A stretch of DNA of 64,000 nt from CAZKWG01 sp964615375 (lineage in GTDB: Bacteria; Myxococcota_A; UBA796; CAZKWG01), in NCBI GenBank assembly GCA_964615375.1, contig CAZTOW010000009.1, positions 1 to 64,000 on the forward strand. The letters run 5' to 3'. The position numbers and the translations under genes were made by a program. A model generated the notes under the pieces. It did not search any database. It was not told the DNA's origin and saw only the letters and a list, made by a program, of their open reading frames with translations. Below, piece by piece: positions 7,402 through 16,228 of this stretch (position 1 is the stretch's first letter; every line of letters begins with the position of its first letter).

Positions 7402-8715
7402 TCAGCGCGGGGGCTCCGGCCGGAAGGTCGGGGCCTCCGCCCGCCAGTCGTCCAGGGCGCCGCGGAGCGCCTCGACCACGGCGGGCTCGTCCGCGGCGCG
7501 ATCGGTGAGCTCCGCCGGGTCCGCCGCGAGATCGTAGAGCAGGGCGCGCTCGGGCCGGTCGGCGCCCTCCGCCCGGATCAGCTTCCAGCGCCCCCAGATC
7601 GCCGCCCGCAGGAAGCGGCCGTCGGAGGACCGCAGCTCGGCCAGCACCAGGCGATCGGGGGCGGGCGCGCCGCGCAGGGTGGGACCCAGGTCCACCCCCG
7701 AGACCCCCTCCGGCGCCTGCCCCGTGGCCAGCCCCACCAGGGTCGGCAGCAGGTCCACGGCGCTGACCGGCTCCGCCACCCGCAGCCCCGCCTTCGCCCC
7801 CGGCGCCCGCACCACCAGCGGGACCCGGAGCTGCTCGTCGTAGAGCGAGGTGCGGCGCCCCAGGCGACCGCGGTCCATCAGCTCCTCGCCCTCCGCGCCC
7901 AGCACCACGACCACGTCCTCGGGATCGGGCGCGAAGCGGGCGATCAGCGCCTCGATCTGGGCGTCGGTGGCGCGGATCTCGGAGTCGTAGGCGCCGACGC
8001 GGGCGTCCTGACCTAGCTGTCTAGCGCGCATGTCAGCGTCCTGGGAGGCCGACAGCGTGGTGGCGGGGGACGGCTCCTGGGACCAGGCCTCGGCCCAGGG
8101 TGCCCGCGGGACATAGGGGCTCCGGGGCTCGCGCAGGTGGGCCCAGATCAGGCGGGGACGGCCGTCCTCCGGCAGCGCCCCCAGCGCCGCCAGCGCGCCC
8201 CCCTCCGCCAGCCCCGGCGCGAGGTAGCGCGCGAAGCCCTGGTCCAGCCCCCTGCCCTGCCCGGCATGCGGGGTCCCGGCGAAGGCGAGGGTCTGGTAGC
8301 CCGCGGCGCCGAGGCGCTCGGCCAGGGTCTGCACCTCCGGCGAGAGCCCCGGCTGCCCGCTCACCTGATCCCCCTCGATCTCCCCGCGGTCCACCCCGTG
8401 CTGCCCAGGGTAGAGGCCGCTCATCAGGCTGGCCAGCGCGGGGGCCTCCCAGGGGGCGGCGGCGTAGGCGCGCTCGAAGACCACGCCCGCCGCCCCGAGG
8501 CGGGTGAGCGCGGGGGCGGTCTCGCGGGCGTAGCCGTAGAGATCGAGGTGATCCGCCCGGAGGCCGTCCACCGTGATCAGGAGCAGGTCGGGCGGCCGGG
8601 CCGGGCCGGGAGAGCCCGGAGCGCCCGCGGGGACCACCGGGGGAGGCTCCAGCGGGGCCGGCACCTCCGGCTCAGGTCGCGCGCAGGCGATCCCGAGCAG
8701 GAAGACCCCGATCAA
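7402..8715 (-). CDS. Sulfatase-family lipoprotein, nucleophile position altered
   Basis: The TTG start at 8715 overlaps the gatA stop (TTGA) and gives a signal sequence with lipobox LLGIAC. The alkaline-phosphatase/sulfatase fold is clear: LLLITVDGLRADHLDLYGY (metal Asp), LASLMSGLYPGQHGV, VVVVLGAEGEEL and a C-terminal LYDLAADPAELTD. In related proteins the nucleophile (Cys, Ser or Thr) sits four residues before the Ala-Ser-Leu of this motif; here PWEAPALASL puts Glu there. The protein may therefore be a non-sulfatase phosphodiesterase-like relative or inactive. It ends directly against the stop of the convergent VWA gene. Confidence 0.8.
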   Translation of the reverse strand: MIGVFLLGIACARPEPEVPAPLEPPPVVPAGAPGSPGPARPPDLLLITVDGLRADHLDLYGYARETAPALTRLGAAGVVFERAYAAAPWEAPALASLMSGLYPGQHGVDRGEIEGDQVSGQPGLSPEVQTLAERLGAAGYQTLAFAGTPHAGQGRGLDQGFARYLAPGLAEGGALAALGALPEDGRPRLIWAHLREPRSPYVPRAPWAEAWSQEPSPATTLSASQDADMRARQLGQDARVGAYDSEIRATDAQIEALIARFAPDPEDVVVVLGAEGEELMDRGRLGRRTSLYDEQLRVPLVVRAPGAKAGLRVAEPVSAVDLLPTLVGLATGQAPEGVSGVDLGPTLRGAPAPDRLVLAELRSSDGRFLRAAIWGRWKLIRAEGADRPERALLYDLAADPAELTDRAADEPAVVEALRGALDDWRAEAPTFRPEPPR

Positions 8716-10151
8716 GCCGCGTATCCGGCGGGTGTCAGCAGGCCGTGGGCGCGCTCCACGGCGGCGGCCAGCGCGAACAGCGTGGGCTCGCCGAGCGTGG
8801 GCCCCATGAGCTGCAGCCCCACCGGGAGCCCCTCGGAGAGCCCGCAGGGCACGCTGATCGCGGGCAGGCCCGCCAGGTTCGCCGGGGCGGTGAAGATGTC
8901 CGAGAGGTACATGGCCAGCGGATCGCTGGCCTTCGCCCCCAGCGGGAACGCCACCGTGGGCGAGGTGGGAGTGACGATGGCGTCCACCCCCGTGAGCGCC
9001 AGCGCCAGATCCTCGGCGAGCCGCCGCTGGGCCGCCCGCGCCCGACCATAGTACTGATCGGCGTAGCCCGCCGAGAGCGCGAAGGTCCCCAGCAGGATGC
9101 GCCGCTGCACCTCCGCGCCGAAGCGCGCCGAGCGGGTCCGCACGTAGAGCTGCTCCAGCGTCTCGGCGGCCTCGCGCGGGCCGTAGCGCACGCCGTCGAA
9201 GCGGGCCAGGTTGGAGCTGGCCTCCGACGCCGTGAGCACCTGGTAGATCGCGATGGAGAGCGGCAGGAGCGGCACGCGCACGGGCACCACCCGCACCCCC
9301 TCGGCCACCAGCGCGTCCAGCGCGGCGCGGCAGGCGGCGATCACCCCGGGCTCCACACCCTCACCCCACGCCTCCTCGGCCACCCCGATCGTCAGCCCGC
9401 GCACGGGGGCCGCGCAGGCGGACACGAGATCGGGGACGGGGGCGGAGAGGGTCGTGGGATCGTGGCCGTCCAGGCCGCTCATCAGCGCGGTCGCCAGGGC
9501 GGCGTCCTCCACCGTGCGGCCGATGGGCCCGATCTGGTCTACCGAGGAGCCGAAGGCCACCAGCCCGTAGCGTGAGATCCGCCCGTAGGTGGGCTTGACC
9601 CCCACCACCCCGCACAGGCTGGCGGGCTGGCGGACGGAGCCGCCGGTCTCCGAGCCGAGCGCGAGCGGGCAGACGCCGGCGGCGACCGCCACGGCCGAGC
9701 CCCCGCTGGAGCCGCCGGGCACGCGCCCGCGATCCCAGGGGTTGTACGCCGGCCCGTAGGCGCTGGTCTCGGTGGACGAGCCCATGGCGAACTCGTCCAT
9801 GTTGGCCCGCCCCAGCACCACGGCCCCCGCGCCCAGCAGCCGGGAGACCGCCGTGGCCGTGTACGGGGCGATGTAGCCCTCCAGCACGCGGCTGGCGCAG
9901 CCGCAGGGCTGACCCTCGTGGGCGAGGTTGTCCTTGAGCGCCACCGGCACCCCGGCCAGGGGCCCGGGGTCCTCCCCGCGCCGGACGGCGGCGTCGATGG
10001 CCTCTGCCCGCGCCAGGGCTCCGGCCGTGTCCAGGTGCAGGAAGGCGCCCAGCCCCGCGATGGCCTCCGCCCGATCCAGGGCCGAGCGGACCACGTCCGC
10101 CGCCCGCAGCGCGCCGGAGCGCACCCCGGCCGCGATCCGCGCCGCGCTCAC
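8712..10151 (-). CDS. gatA: Aspartyl/glutamyl-tRNA amidotransferase subunit A
   Basis: A 479-residue amidase of the GatCAB complex, which converts Glu-tRNA(Gln) or Asp-tRNA(Asn) to the amide form. The Ser-cisSer-Lys triad is present: Lys73 in PVALKDN, the cis-Ser in PGGSSGGSAVAVAAG near 148, and the nucleophile Ser172 in GSETGGSVRQPA. Length and the terminal GLQLMGPTLGEPTLFALA are normal for GatA. The GTG start overlaps the gatC stop (GTGA, 10148-10151). No gatB is in the window, so the third subunit is encoded elsewhere. Confidence 0.95.
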   Translation of the reverse strand: MSAARIAAGVRSGALRAADVVRSALDRAEAIAGLGAFLHLDTAGALARAEAIDAAVRRGEDPGPLAGVPVALKDNLAHEGQPCGCASRVLEGYIAPYTATAVSRLLGAGAVVLGRANMDEFAMGSSTETSAYGPAYNPWDRGRVPGGSSGGSAVAVAAGVCPLALGSETGGSVRQPASLCGVVGVKPTYGRISRYGLVAFGSSVDQIGPIGRTVEDAALATALMSGLDGHDPTTLSAPVPDLVSACAAPVRGLTIGVAEEAWGEGVEPGVIAACRAALDALVAEGVRVVPVRVPLLPLSIAIYQVLTASEASSNLARFDGVRYGPREAAETLEQLYVRTRSARFGAEVQRRILLGTFALSAGYADQYYGRARAAQRRLAEDLALALTGVDAIVTPTSPTVAFPLGAKASDPLAMYLSDIFTAPANLAGLPAISVPCGLSEGLPVGLQLMGPTLGEPTLFALAAAVERAHGLLTPAGYAA

Positions 10152-10432
10152 GGCGCCTCCCCGACCACCGTGGGCACGCGCACCTCCCCCCCGCGCTGCT
10201 CGGCCGCCATCGCCACCAGGGCCTGGCCGGGCGGCGAGGCGGGCTCGTCGGCGCGCAGGCGCAGCGGCGGGGGCTCGTGCGCCGCGCCGTGGCTCTCGGG
10301 GATGGCCGCGAGCTGGTCCGCGTAGTCCAGGATGGCGCTCAGCTCCGCGGCCAGCGCCGAGACGCGATGCTCAGGCACGTCCAGGCGCGCCAGCGTCGCG
10401 ACCTGGCGCACCAGCTCGGGGTCCACGCGCAT
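10148..10432 (-). CDS. gatC: Aspartyl/glutamyl-tRNA amidotransferase subunit C
   Basis: A 94-residue subunit with the GatC pattern VRQVATLARLDVPEHRVSALAAELSAILDYADQL, then a Pro-rich middle and the usual end AAEQRGGEVRVPTVV. GatC stabilises GatA in the amidotransferase. The start ATG follows the stop of the zinc-ribbon gene by three bases and the gene overlaps gatA, so zinc-ribbon, gatC, gatA and the sulfatase-like gene form one transcription unit. Confidence 0.93.
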   Translation of the reverse strand: MRVDPELVRQVATLARLDVPEHRVSALAAELSAILDYADQLAAIPESHGAAHEPPPLRLRADEPASPPGQALVAMAAEQRGGEVRVPTVVGEAP

Positions 10433-10435
10433 CGA

Positions 10436-10762
10436 TCACCGGTTGCGGGTGAAGCTGAAGAAGTCCGTGAGCCAGCTCGCCCCGGCGCTCTTGTCGGCGC
10501 CCACGAGCTGCTCGAGCTCACCCGGGTCCAGGAGCACGGCGCCGCAGTCCGGGCAGACGTCGATCTCGACGCTCTTGAAGACCCGGGTGGCCATCTTGCC
10601 GCCGCACTTGCCGCAGTGGCCGAAGTGCAGCGCCTTGCGGGCGGCGCGCTCGCTCTCCGCCTTCTCGCGCTCCACCTGCTCCTTCAGCTTGCGGATGCGC
10701 TCCTGATCCTCACGATGAAAGTACTCTTCTTCCATGCTGGGCGCGTCCTTCGACATGCTCAC
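10436..10762 (-). CDS. TFIIB-type zinc-ribbon protein
   Basis: A 108-residue protein with a charged coiled-coil-like N-terminus (to about residue 45), then CGKCGGKM and CPDCGAVLLDPGELEQLV, a Cys4 zinc ribbon of the zf-TFIIB family. Function of these small proteins is not known; they are widespread in deltaproteobacteria. It is probably the first gene of the gatCA operon. A GAG-type Shine-Dalgarno (cgagaggagtgag on the minus strand) precedes the ATG at 10762. Confidence 0.85.
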   Translation of the reverse strand: MSMSKDAPSMEEEYFHREDQERIRKLKEQVEREKAESERAARKALHFGHCGKCGGKMATRVFKSVEIDVCPDCGAVLLDPGELEQLVGADKSAGASWLTDFFSFTRNR

Positions 10763-10792
10763 TCCTCTCGGGCGGCGAGGTGAACCATCCTC

Positions 10793-12163
10793 TTAACCCA
10801 CTCGCGGGCGCCCCAGCGAGCGCATCGCCGACGCGATCGCGCGCCGGTCGAGGCGCACGGGGAAGCCGCGCTCCAGGGCGCGCTGGGCCAGCTGCTGGAG
10901 GGCGGCCGAGATGACGTCGTTGCCGCCGTCGCACTCCTCGGGCAGATCCTCCTCGTCGAAGCTGAACTCGGCGAGCTCCACCGGATCCAGCGGCACGCCC
11001 GAGGCCATGCGGTCCAGGTCGAGGGCCTCGCCGATGGAGGCGGCGGCGGCGATGCGCTTCGTCCAGGGCTCGATGCCGTGGGTGTCGCAGAGGAACTTCA
11101 ACCAGGAGCTGTGGTCGAAGGTGGTGGAGCAGACGCCCTGCTTGACCCAGGGGCCGATCAGCAGCGCCGGGACGCGGAAGCCGAGCTGGTCGAAGCCGTC
11201 GGCGGCGTAGTCGTCGTCGGTGGTGGGCGGGTTGACGTGATCGAAGAAGCCGCCGTGCTCGTCGTAGGTGACGACGATGAGCATGCGCTCCCACTGGGGG
11301 CTCTTCGAGAGGATCCGGTAAATGTCGGCCAGGAAGACCTCGCCGAGCGCGTGGTGCTTGGGCGGGTGGTTGTCGTTGTAGGTGAAGGCCGGGTCGATCC
11401 AGACCACCGGGGGCAGCAGGCCGTTCGCCGCGTCGAAGGTCAGGTCCTCGACCATCTTGCAGGTGGCGCTGTCGTAGCCGTGCTCGAAGACGGCGATGAA
11501 GGGCACGTCGCCGTAGTAGTAGGTCCAGGAGACGCCGATCTCGTCCAGCTTGTTCCAGATCGTGGGGTTCGTGTACGGGTAGGCGTCCACGAAGTCGTTG
11601 CCCTTGACGCCGAGGTTGGAGCCGGCGTGGCCGTAGATGCGGTTCGGCCAGGTGGGCCCCATCACCGAGCAGAACCAGCGGTCGCAGACCGTGTAGCCGT
11701 CGGCCAGGGCCCAGGAGACCGGAACGTCCTCGCGCCGCAGGTAGCCCATGACGTCGTGGCCGTCCGTGCCCGAGCTCGCGGCGTGGACGGTCACGAAGCT
11801 GTCGCAGGCGCCCTCGTTCCACTGGGTGTGGGAGCCGTTCCAGCTGTGGGAGGGGTCATCCAGGCAGGGGTTGTCCAGCGGGAAGGGCGTGACCGCGACC
11901 CCGCTGGTGTCCAGGTTGGACATCGCGCTGGTGAGCCCGTCCTCCGCCCTGCCCTCGACCAGGGCGCGCCCGCCCAGCCAGTGGTCGAAGGAGCGGTTCT
12001 CGAACATGATCAGGATGACGGTGTCGATCTGACCGGCCGCCGGGGCCGCGCTGTCGCCTTTGCGCGCCTCGCTGCCCTCTCGGGTCCCGCAGCCCACCGC
12101 CGCCACCGCCGCGGCGCCCCGCAGCGCCTCGCGCCTCGACCAGCCCTTCCGCGATCGCGCCAT
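10793..12163 (-). CDS. Tat-exported phosphoesterase (phospholipase C/acid phosphatase family)
   Basis: A 456-residue protein with a Tat motif (SRREALRG) and a following Cys (AVGCGT) that could be a lipobox. The phosphoesterase family signature is strong: VILIMFENRSFDHWLGG near residue 50, GPTWPNRIYGHAGSN, IDPAFTYNDNHPP and LIVVTYDEHGGFFDHVNPP, including the conserved metal-binding Asp, Glu and His residues. Relatives hydrolyse phospholipids or phosphomonoesters in the periplasm or outside the cell. It stands alone on the minus strand, 30 bp upstream of the zinc-ribbon gene, and could be read through into that operon. Confidence 0.88.
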   Translation of the reverse strand: MARSRKGWSRREALRGAAAVAAVGCGTREGSEARKGDSAAPAAGQIDTVILIMFENRSFDHWLGGRALVEGRAEDGLTSAMSNLDTSGVAVTPFPLDNPCLDDPSHSWNGSHTQWNEGACDSFVTVHAASSGTDGHDVMGYLRREDVPVSWALADGYTVCDRWFCSVMGPTWPNRIYGHAGSNLGVKGNDFVDAYPYTNPTIWNKLDEIGVSWTYYYGDVPFIAVFEHGYDSATCKMVEDLTFDAANGLLPPVVWIDPAFTYNDNHPPKHHALGEVFLADIYRILSKSPQWERMLIVVTYDEHGGFFDHVNPPTTDDDYAADGFDQLGFRVPALLIGPWVKQGVCSTTFDHSSWLKFLCDTHGIEPWTKRIAAAASIGEALDLDRMASGVPLDPVELAEFSFDEEDLPEECDGGNDVISAALQQLAQRALERGFPVRLDRRAIASAMRSLGRPRVG

Positions 12164-12211
12164 CGACCACCTCCGAGGAGGAACATAGCGCGACGCGGTC
12201 GGGCGGGCCGC

Positions 12212-14134
12212 CTACTCCACCAGGTCCCCAGCCGCCCGCGGCTCTACGCGGAAGGCCTCGTAGGTGTAGTAGACCGTGCCCATCACCGAGCTGTAGCTAT
12301 CGCCCGCGGCCCAGGTCTCCTCGTCGATGAACAGATCGTCCAGCAGGACGCCGTAGTTCGTCTCCGACTCGCCGTAATCGTTGGGGTCCGTCTCGACCTC
12401 CACGTCAGAGAGCCTGACCAGGCAGCCCTCGTAGGGCTCCCAGTCCGATGGCGCGGCGTCCAGCTCGAGCGTGTAGATCGTGGCCTCGCTGTCGGTGTCG
12501 TAGATCGTGACCGCGTGGGCCACGATCTCGGTCATGTCGTAGTACTCCTTGACCTCGCCCTCGATCTCCACCGTGTCGCCCGCGGCGACGGCCGCCGTCA
12601 CGCCGTCCAGGTAGACGTACATGCAGTCCCACACGCCGTCGCCGTCCTGGGCGAAGAAGCCGGCCTCGGAGAAGATCAGCCCGCTGGTGGTGACGGCGCC
12701 GTCCACGCGCACCAGATCACCGTCCGTGACGTCCCCCGCCGCCACGCCCTGCTGGATCTCCTGGAAGGTGGTGTCGACGTACTCGCCCTCGCCCTCGCCC
12801 TCGCCCTCGCCCTCGCCGCCGGACTCGCCGCTGAAGTCGTCGGCCGAGCGGGGCAGGAGCTCGAACGCCTCGTAGCTGTAGTTGACCAGGCCCGTCACCC
12901 AGTCGAAGAACATGCCCGAGCTCAACTCATAGTAGTAGAGCGAGTCGTCCAGCTGGATGCCCGCGCTGGTCTCCACCTCGCCGTAGCCTGAGTCGTCCGA
13001 CGTGATGGTGAGGTCGGTGAGCGTGATCAGCACGCCCTCGTAGACCTCCCAGCCGGCGTCGTCGGTGGGCACCTCCTCGGCGGCGAGCTCGAGAGCCGTC
13101 ACGTCGGCGGCGGCGCCGGTCTTCGTGATGTCCTCGGGGTCGTAGACGCTGATCTCGGTGAGCGAGCTGAGCGTGCTCTCAGCGTCCGAGGGGTACTCGG
13201 TCACGGCGCCCGAGAGCGTCACGACCTCGCCCGCGGCGACGGTGAAGTCGGGGTTCTCCTCCACCATGTTGCCGATGTAGACGTAGATCCCGCAGTAGGC
13301 GCCGCCGCCCGGCTCCTGCACCCAGAAGCCGCGATCGTCGTTGGTCAGCCCGCTGGCGACCACGACCTCCTCGAAGCTCACAGAGCGGCCGTCGTAGGCG
13401 CCCGACTCCTGGACGTCGCAGATCGAGGTCTTCTCCGGGCCGGTCCCAGGGGTGTAGCCCTGCAGGTCGTCCTCGTCGCGGGGGGCCACCTTGTACTCGC
13501 TGAAGTTGTACTCGATGGGCCCGACCACGGCGGTGTAGGTGGCGCCGTACTCGGTGGAGAAGTCGAAGAAGAGGTTGTCCATGGAGATGCCGCCCGAGAG
13601 CGTCGCCTCGCCGTAGCTGTCCACCTCGCTCAGCACGGTCTGGTCGGGGAGGCTGACCAGCACGCCCTCCCAGGGCTCCCAGTCCTCGCCGGACCAGCCC
13701 GAGGTGTCGCCGAGGGACTCCGCGGAGGCGCCGCCGGCCAGCTCGCCGGTGACCTCGATGGCGCTGACCGAGCTGACCGTCAGCTCGGTGTAGTCGTAGT
13801 ACTCGGTGACGGTGCCGGTGACGCTCACGAGATCGTCCCGGTAGATCTCCAGGTCCGAGAACTCACCCTGGAGGTAGACATAGATCCCGCTGTACTCACC
13901 GCCGGCCTGCTCCTGCACGAAGAAGCCGTCGCCCAGCGCCGTGAGCCCGCTGGTCACCACCACGTTCGAGAGGGTCACGGTGGCGTCTTCCTCGACGAGA
14001 CCCTGCTGGATGTCATAGATGGTGGTGCCGCTGCCCCCACCTCCCGAGTCGTCCTCGCCGCTCGTGTCTTTGTCGGTCTTCTCCGGCTTGATGCAGCCGA
14101 CGAGCAGAAGGGTGAGGAAGAGCGTGCGGTTCAT
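12212..14134 (-). CDS. Lipoprotein with three tandem OB-fold-like domains
   Basis: A 640-residue lipoprotein. ATG 14134 follows a GGAGAC Shine-Dalgarno and gives a signal with lipobox LLLVGC; ORF extension upstream is not protein-like. After a DTSGEDDSGGGGSG linker come three homologous units of about 180-190 residues. Each begins IxDIQQG-like, then has VVVTSGLT…GFFVQE, GIYVY, V.VTGTVTEYYDYTEL, W.P.EGVLV.L and ends …PRxxDDL. Units two and three are joined by an (EG)n linker. The pattern is that of the OB-fold/DUF5689-like domains found with secreted nucleases and surface proteins; no nuclease domain is present. Role unknown, probably surface binding. Confidence 0.85.
   Translation of the reverse strand: MNRTLFLTLLLVGCIKPEKTDKDTSGEDDSGGGGSGTTIYDIQQGLVEEDATVTLSNVVVTSGLTALGDGFFVQEQAGGEYSGIYVYLQGEFSDLEIYRDDLVSVTGTVTEYYDYTELTVSSVSAIEVTGELAGGASAESLGDTSGWSGEDWEPWEGVLVSLPDQTVLSEVDSYGEATLSGGISMDNLFFDFSTEYGATYTAVVGPIEYNFSEYKVAPRDEDDLQGYTPGTGPEKTSICDVQESGAYDGRSVSFEEVVVASGLTNDDRGFWVQEPGGGAYCGIYVYIGNMVEENPDFTVAAGEVVTLSGAVTEYPSDAESTLSSLTEISVYDPEDITKTGAAADVTALELAAEEVPTDDAGWEVYEGVLITLTDLTITSDDSGYGEVETSAGIQLDDSLYYYELSSGMFFDWVTGLVNYSYEAFELLPRSADDFSGESGGEGEGEGEGEGEYVDTTFQEIQQGVAAGDVTDGDLVRVDGAVTTSGLIFSEAGFFAQDGDGVWDCMYVYLDGVTAAVAAGDTVEIEGEVKEYYDMTEIVAHAVTIYDTDSEATIYTLELDAAPSDWEPYEGCLVRLSDVEVETDPNDYGESETNYGVLLDDLFIDEETWAAGDSYSSVMGTVYYTYEAFRVEPRAAGDLVE
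12783..12818 (-). repeat. Hexanucleotide repeat encoding (EG)n linker
   Basis: Six copies of ctcgcc on the plus strand encode GEGEGEGEGEGE between the second and third domains of the lipoprotein gene 12212-14134. The same dipeptide repeat occurs in 25745-26293. Confidence 0.85.
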
Positions 14135-14180
14135 GAGCGTCTCCTGGAAGCTGCGGACTACGTACACGGAGGGCAGGGCG

Positions 14181-15116
14181 GTGACAAGTGAAGCCTTGGT
14201 GACGCGGGGCCTGACGAGGCGCTTCGGAGCAAGGACGGCGGTGGACCGGCTGGATCTCACCGTGCGGGAGGGGGACGTCTACGGGTTCCTCGGCCCGAAC
14301 GGCGCGGGGAAGACCACCGCCATCCGTTGCATCCTTGGGCTCATCCGCAAGGATGAAGGTCAGGTCTCGCTGTTCGGCGAGACCGACCCCATCCGCCAGC
14401 GGGCCTTCGTCGGCGCGCTGGTGGAGACCCCCGCTTTTCACGGCGGATTGTCCGGCTGGCAGAACCTGAAGCTGGCGGCGAGCTACGCGGGCACGCCGGA
14501 CGCGGGCGGCGCCATCCAGGACGCGCTCTCCCGCGTGGGCCTGCTGGGGCGCGAGCGCGACCTCGTGCGCGGCTACTCGCTGGGGATGCGCCAGCGCCTC
14601 GGGATCGCCCGCGCGCTGGTGGGGAGACCGCGGATCCTCATCCTGGACGAGCCCACCAACGGGCTCGACCCGCGCGGGATGAAGGAGGTGCGCGACCTGC
14701 TGCGCGAGCTCGCCCGGCGGGATCGCCTGACGGTCTTCATCTCCTCCCACCTGCTGGCGGAGGTGCAGCAGCTCTGCGACCGCGTGGGGATCCTGGAGAA
14801 GGGCCGCCTGGTCTACGAGGGCGACGTCAGCGGCGTGGCCACCGAGGAGGGGGCGTCCAAGGAGCCACCGGCCCTGGTGGTGGACGTGGGCGCGAAGGAT
14901 CTCGGCGCGCTGCGGGCGGCGCTGGGGGCCTTCGCGGGGGCCAGCGTGCTGGGCGACGGGGAGAGCGGGCGGGTGCGCGTCAAGCTGGTGGGCGGGACCA
15001 TCGGCGCGCTCAACCGCGCGCTGGTGCAGGCGGGCGTCGAGGTCGAGGCGCTGGTGCCCATCGAGCGCGACCTGGAAGAGCTCTTCCTCAGCATGACGAG
15101 CCGGGAGATCACCTGA
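14181..15116 (+). CDS. ABC transporter ATP-binding protein
   Basis: A 311-residue ABC-2-type ATPase. Walker A GPNGAGKTT is at residues 38-46, the signature SLGMRQR at about 133-139, Walker B ILILDEPTNGLDP at about 152-164, and the H-loop SSH near residue 190. The C-terminal 80 residues (LVVDVGAKDLGALRAAL … LEELFLSMT) are the regulatory extension common in such exporters. GTG 14181 is preceded by ggaggg at the right distance and gives the first motif LVTRGLTRRFG. The stop overlaps the permease start by one base (TGATG). Divergent from the OB-fold lipoprotein. The substrate cannot be told. Confidence 0.92.
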   Translation: MTSEALVTRGLTRRFGARTAVDRLDLTVREGDVYGFLGPNGAGKTTAIRCILGLIRKDEGQVSLFGETDPIRQRAFVGALVETPAFHGGLSGWQNLKLAASYAGTPDAGGAIQDALSRVGLLGRERDLVRGYSLGMRQRLGIARALVGRPRILILDEPTNGLDPRGMKEVRDLLRELARRDRLTVFISSHLLAEVQQLCDRVGILEKGRLVYEGDVSGVATEEGASKEPPALVVDVGAKDLGALRAALGAFAGASVLGDGESGRVRVKLVGGTIGALNRALVQAGVEVEALVPIERDLEELFLSMTSREIT

Positions 15117-15913
15117 TGCCTCCGCAATTCCTCTCGATGTACAAGGCCGAGCTCTCCGTGATCTTCCGCCGGGGGACCGGGCTGGCGGTGCTGGTGGTGG
15201 CGGCGCTGGTGGGCGTGATCTGCCTCGCCGGGCTCCAGATGCTCAAGGGCGGGATGGAGGTGAGCAGCAACGGCACGCCCGTGAGCCAGCTCATCCAGTA
15301 TTCGGGCGGCGACGCGGCCGGGATCGCGCTGCGCGGCCGCAATTTCTTCGTGCTGCCCATGTTCCTGCTGCTGGCGACCGGCAACGCCCTGGCCACCGAG
15401 CGCGAGGACCACACCCTGCGCGAGCTGCTGGTGCGGCCGGTGCCGCGCTGGAGCGTGGTGGTGGTCAAGTTCCTGGCCCTGCTGACGCTGTCTGTGGCCA
15501 GCCTGCTGTGCAGCTTCGCCCCCAGCATGCTGGGCGGGCTGGCCCTGTACCAGGAGCTGGGGCCGGTCTCCGACGTGCTGCTGGGCTACGCCGCCAGCGC
15601 GCTCTCCGACGCCGGGCTCATCGCGCTCGGGCTGCTGGCGGGGACGCTGGTGCGCGGGGCGGGCGGCGTGGTGGTGAGCGTGATCGGCTTCCTCATGGTC
15701 GATCTGGCGCTGCGCGCCTTCCTCTGGGTGCTGGACAAGGTAGGGGTTGAGGGCGCCGCGGCCTTTGGAGACTGGCTTCCGGGCAAGGCGCTGGCGGCCT
15801 GGGAGGACTGGTCCACCGGCTTCCTCTGGCAGCCCTTCGCCGGGCTCGCCCTGCTCATCACGGTGGGCCTGGGCCTCACCATCCTCCGGGTCGAGCGCAT
15901 GGACGTGCCGTGA
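15116..15913 (+). CDS. ABC-2 family transporter permease
   Basis: A 265-residue membrane protein with about six hydrophobic segments: residues 20-42, a long extracytoplasmic loop, then segments near 80, 110, 140-165, 175-200 and 240-260. The EREDHTLRELLVRPVPRWSVVVVKFLA motif between the first segments is typical of ABC-2 permeases. It forms a half or homodimeric exporter with the ATPase immediately upstream, and its stop overlaps the start of the DUF167 gene (GTGA). Confidence 0.88.
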   Translation: MPPQFLSMYKAELSVIFRRGTGLAVLVVAALVGVICLAGLQMLKGGMEVSSNGTPVSQLIQYSGGDAAGIALRGRNFFVLPMFLLLATGNALATEREDHTLRELLVRPVPRWSVVVVKFLALLTLSVASLLCSFAPSMLGGLALYQELGPVSDVLLGYAASALSDAGLIALGLLAGTLVRGAGGVVVSVIGFLMVDLALRAFLWVLDKVGVEGAAAFGDWLPGKALAAWEDWSTGFLWQPFAGLALLITVGLGLTILRVERMDVP

Positions 15914-16221
15914 CCGGGCTGCGCCTGCGCGCGCTCCCGGGCCCCGCCACGGAGATCCCCGTGCGGGCTCAGCCGGGGGCCAGCCGGGACGAGATCGTCG
16001 GCGTGGTAGACGGGGTCCTGCGGGTGCGGGTCTCGGCGCCGCCGGTGGACGGGGCGGCCAACGAGCGCCTGTTGCGCTTCCTGGCAAAAGAGGTATTGCA
16101 CATACCCATATCAACCCTGAGCCTCAGCCGCGGCGAGCGCGGGCGGGACAAGGGGGTGCGGGTGGAGATGGAATTGGAGGCGGTGCGGCAGGCGCTGGAG
16201 GCGTGGGAGCGGGCGCGCTGA
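15910..16221 (+). CDS. DUF167 (YggU-type) family protein
   Basis: A 103-residue protein with the DUF167 pattern: VRAQPGASRDEIVGVVDGVLRVRVSAPPVDGAANERLLRFLAKEV followed by a Ser-Arg-Gly-rich SLSRGERGRDK. Small alpha/beta fold of unknown function, conserved across bacteria, archaea and eukaryotes. Co-translated with the ABC permease through a GTGA overlap, although a functional link is not known. Confidence 0.9.
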   Translation: MTGLRLRALPGPATEIPVRAQPGASRDEIVGVVDGVLRVRVSAPPVDGAANERLLRFLAKEVLHIPISTLSLSRGERGRDKGVRVEMELEAVRQALEAWERAR

Positions 16222-16228
16222 GGCCCCC

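Noticed and set aside
8712..10151. Generic amidase and not GatA
   Set aside because: The directly coupled gatC and GatA-typical segments (DEFAMGSSTETSAYGP, GSSVDQIGPIGRTVEDAA) make GatA the better call.
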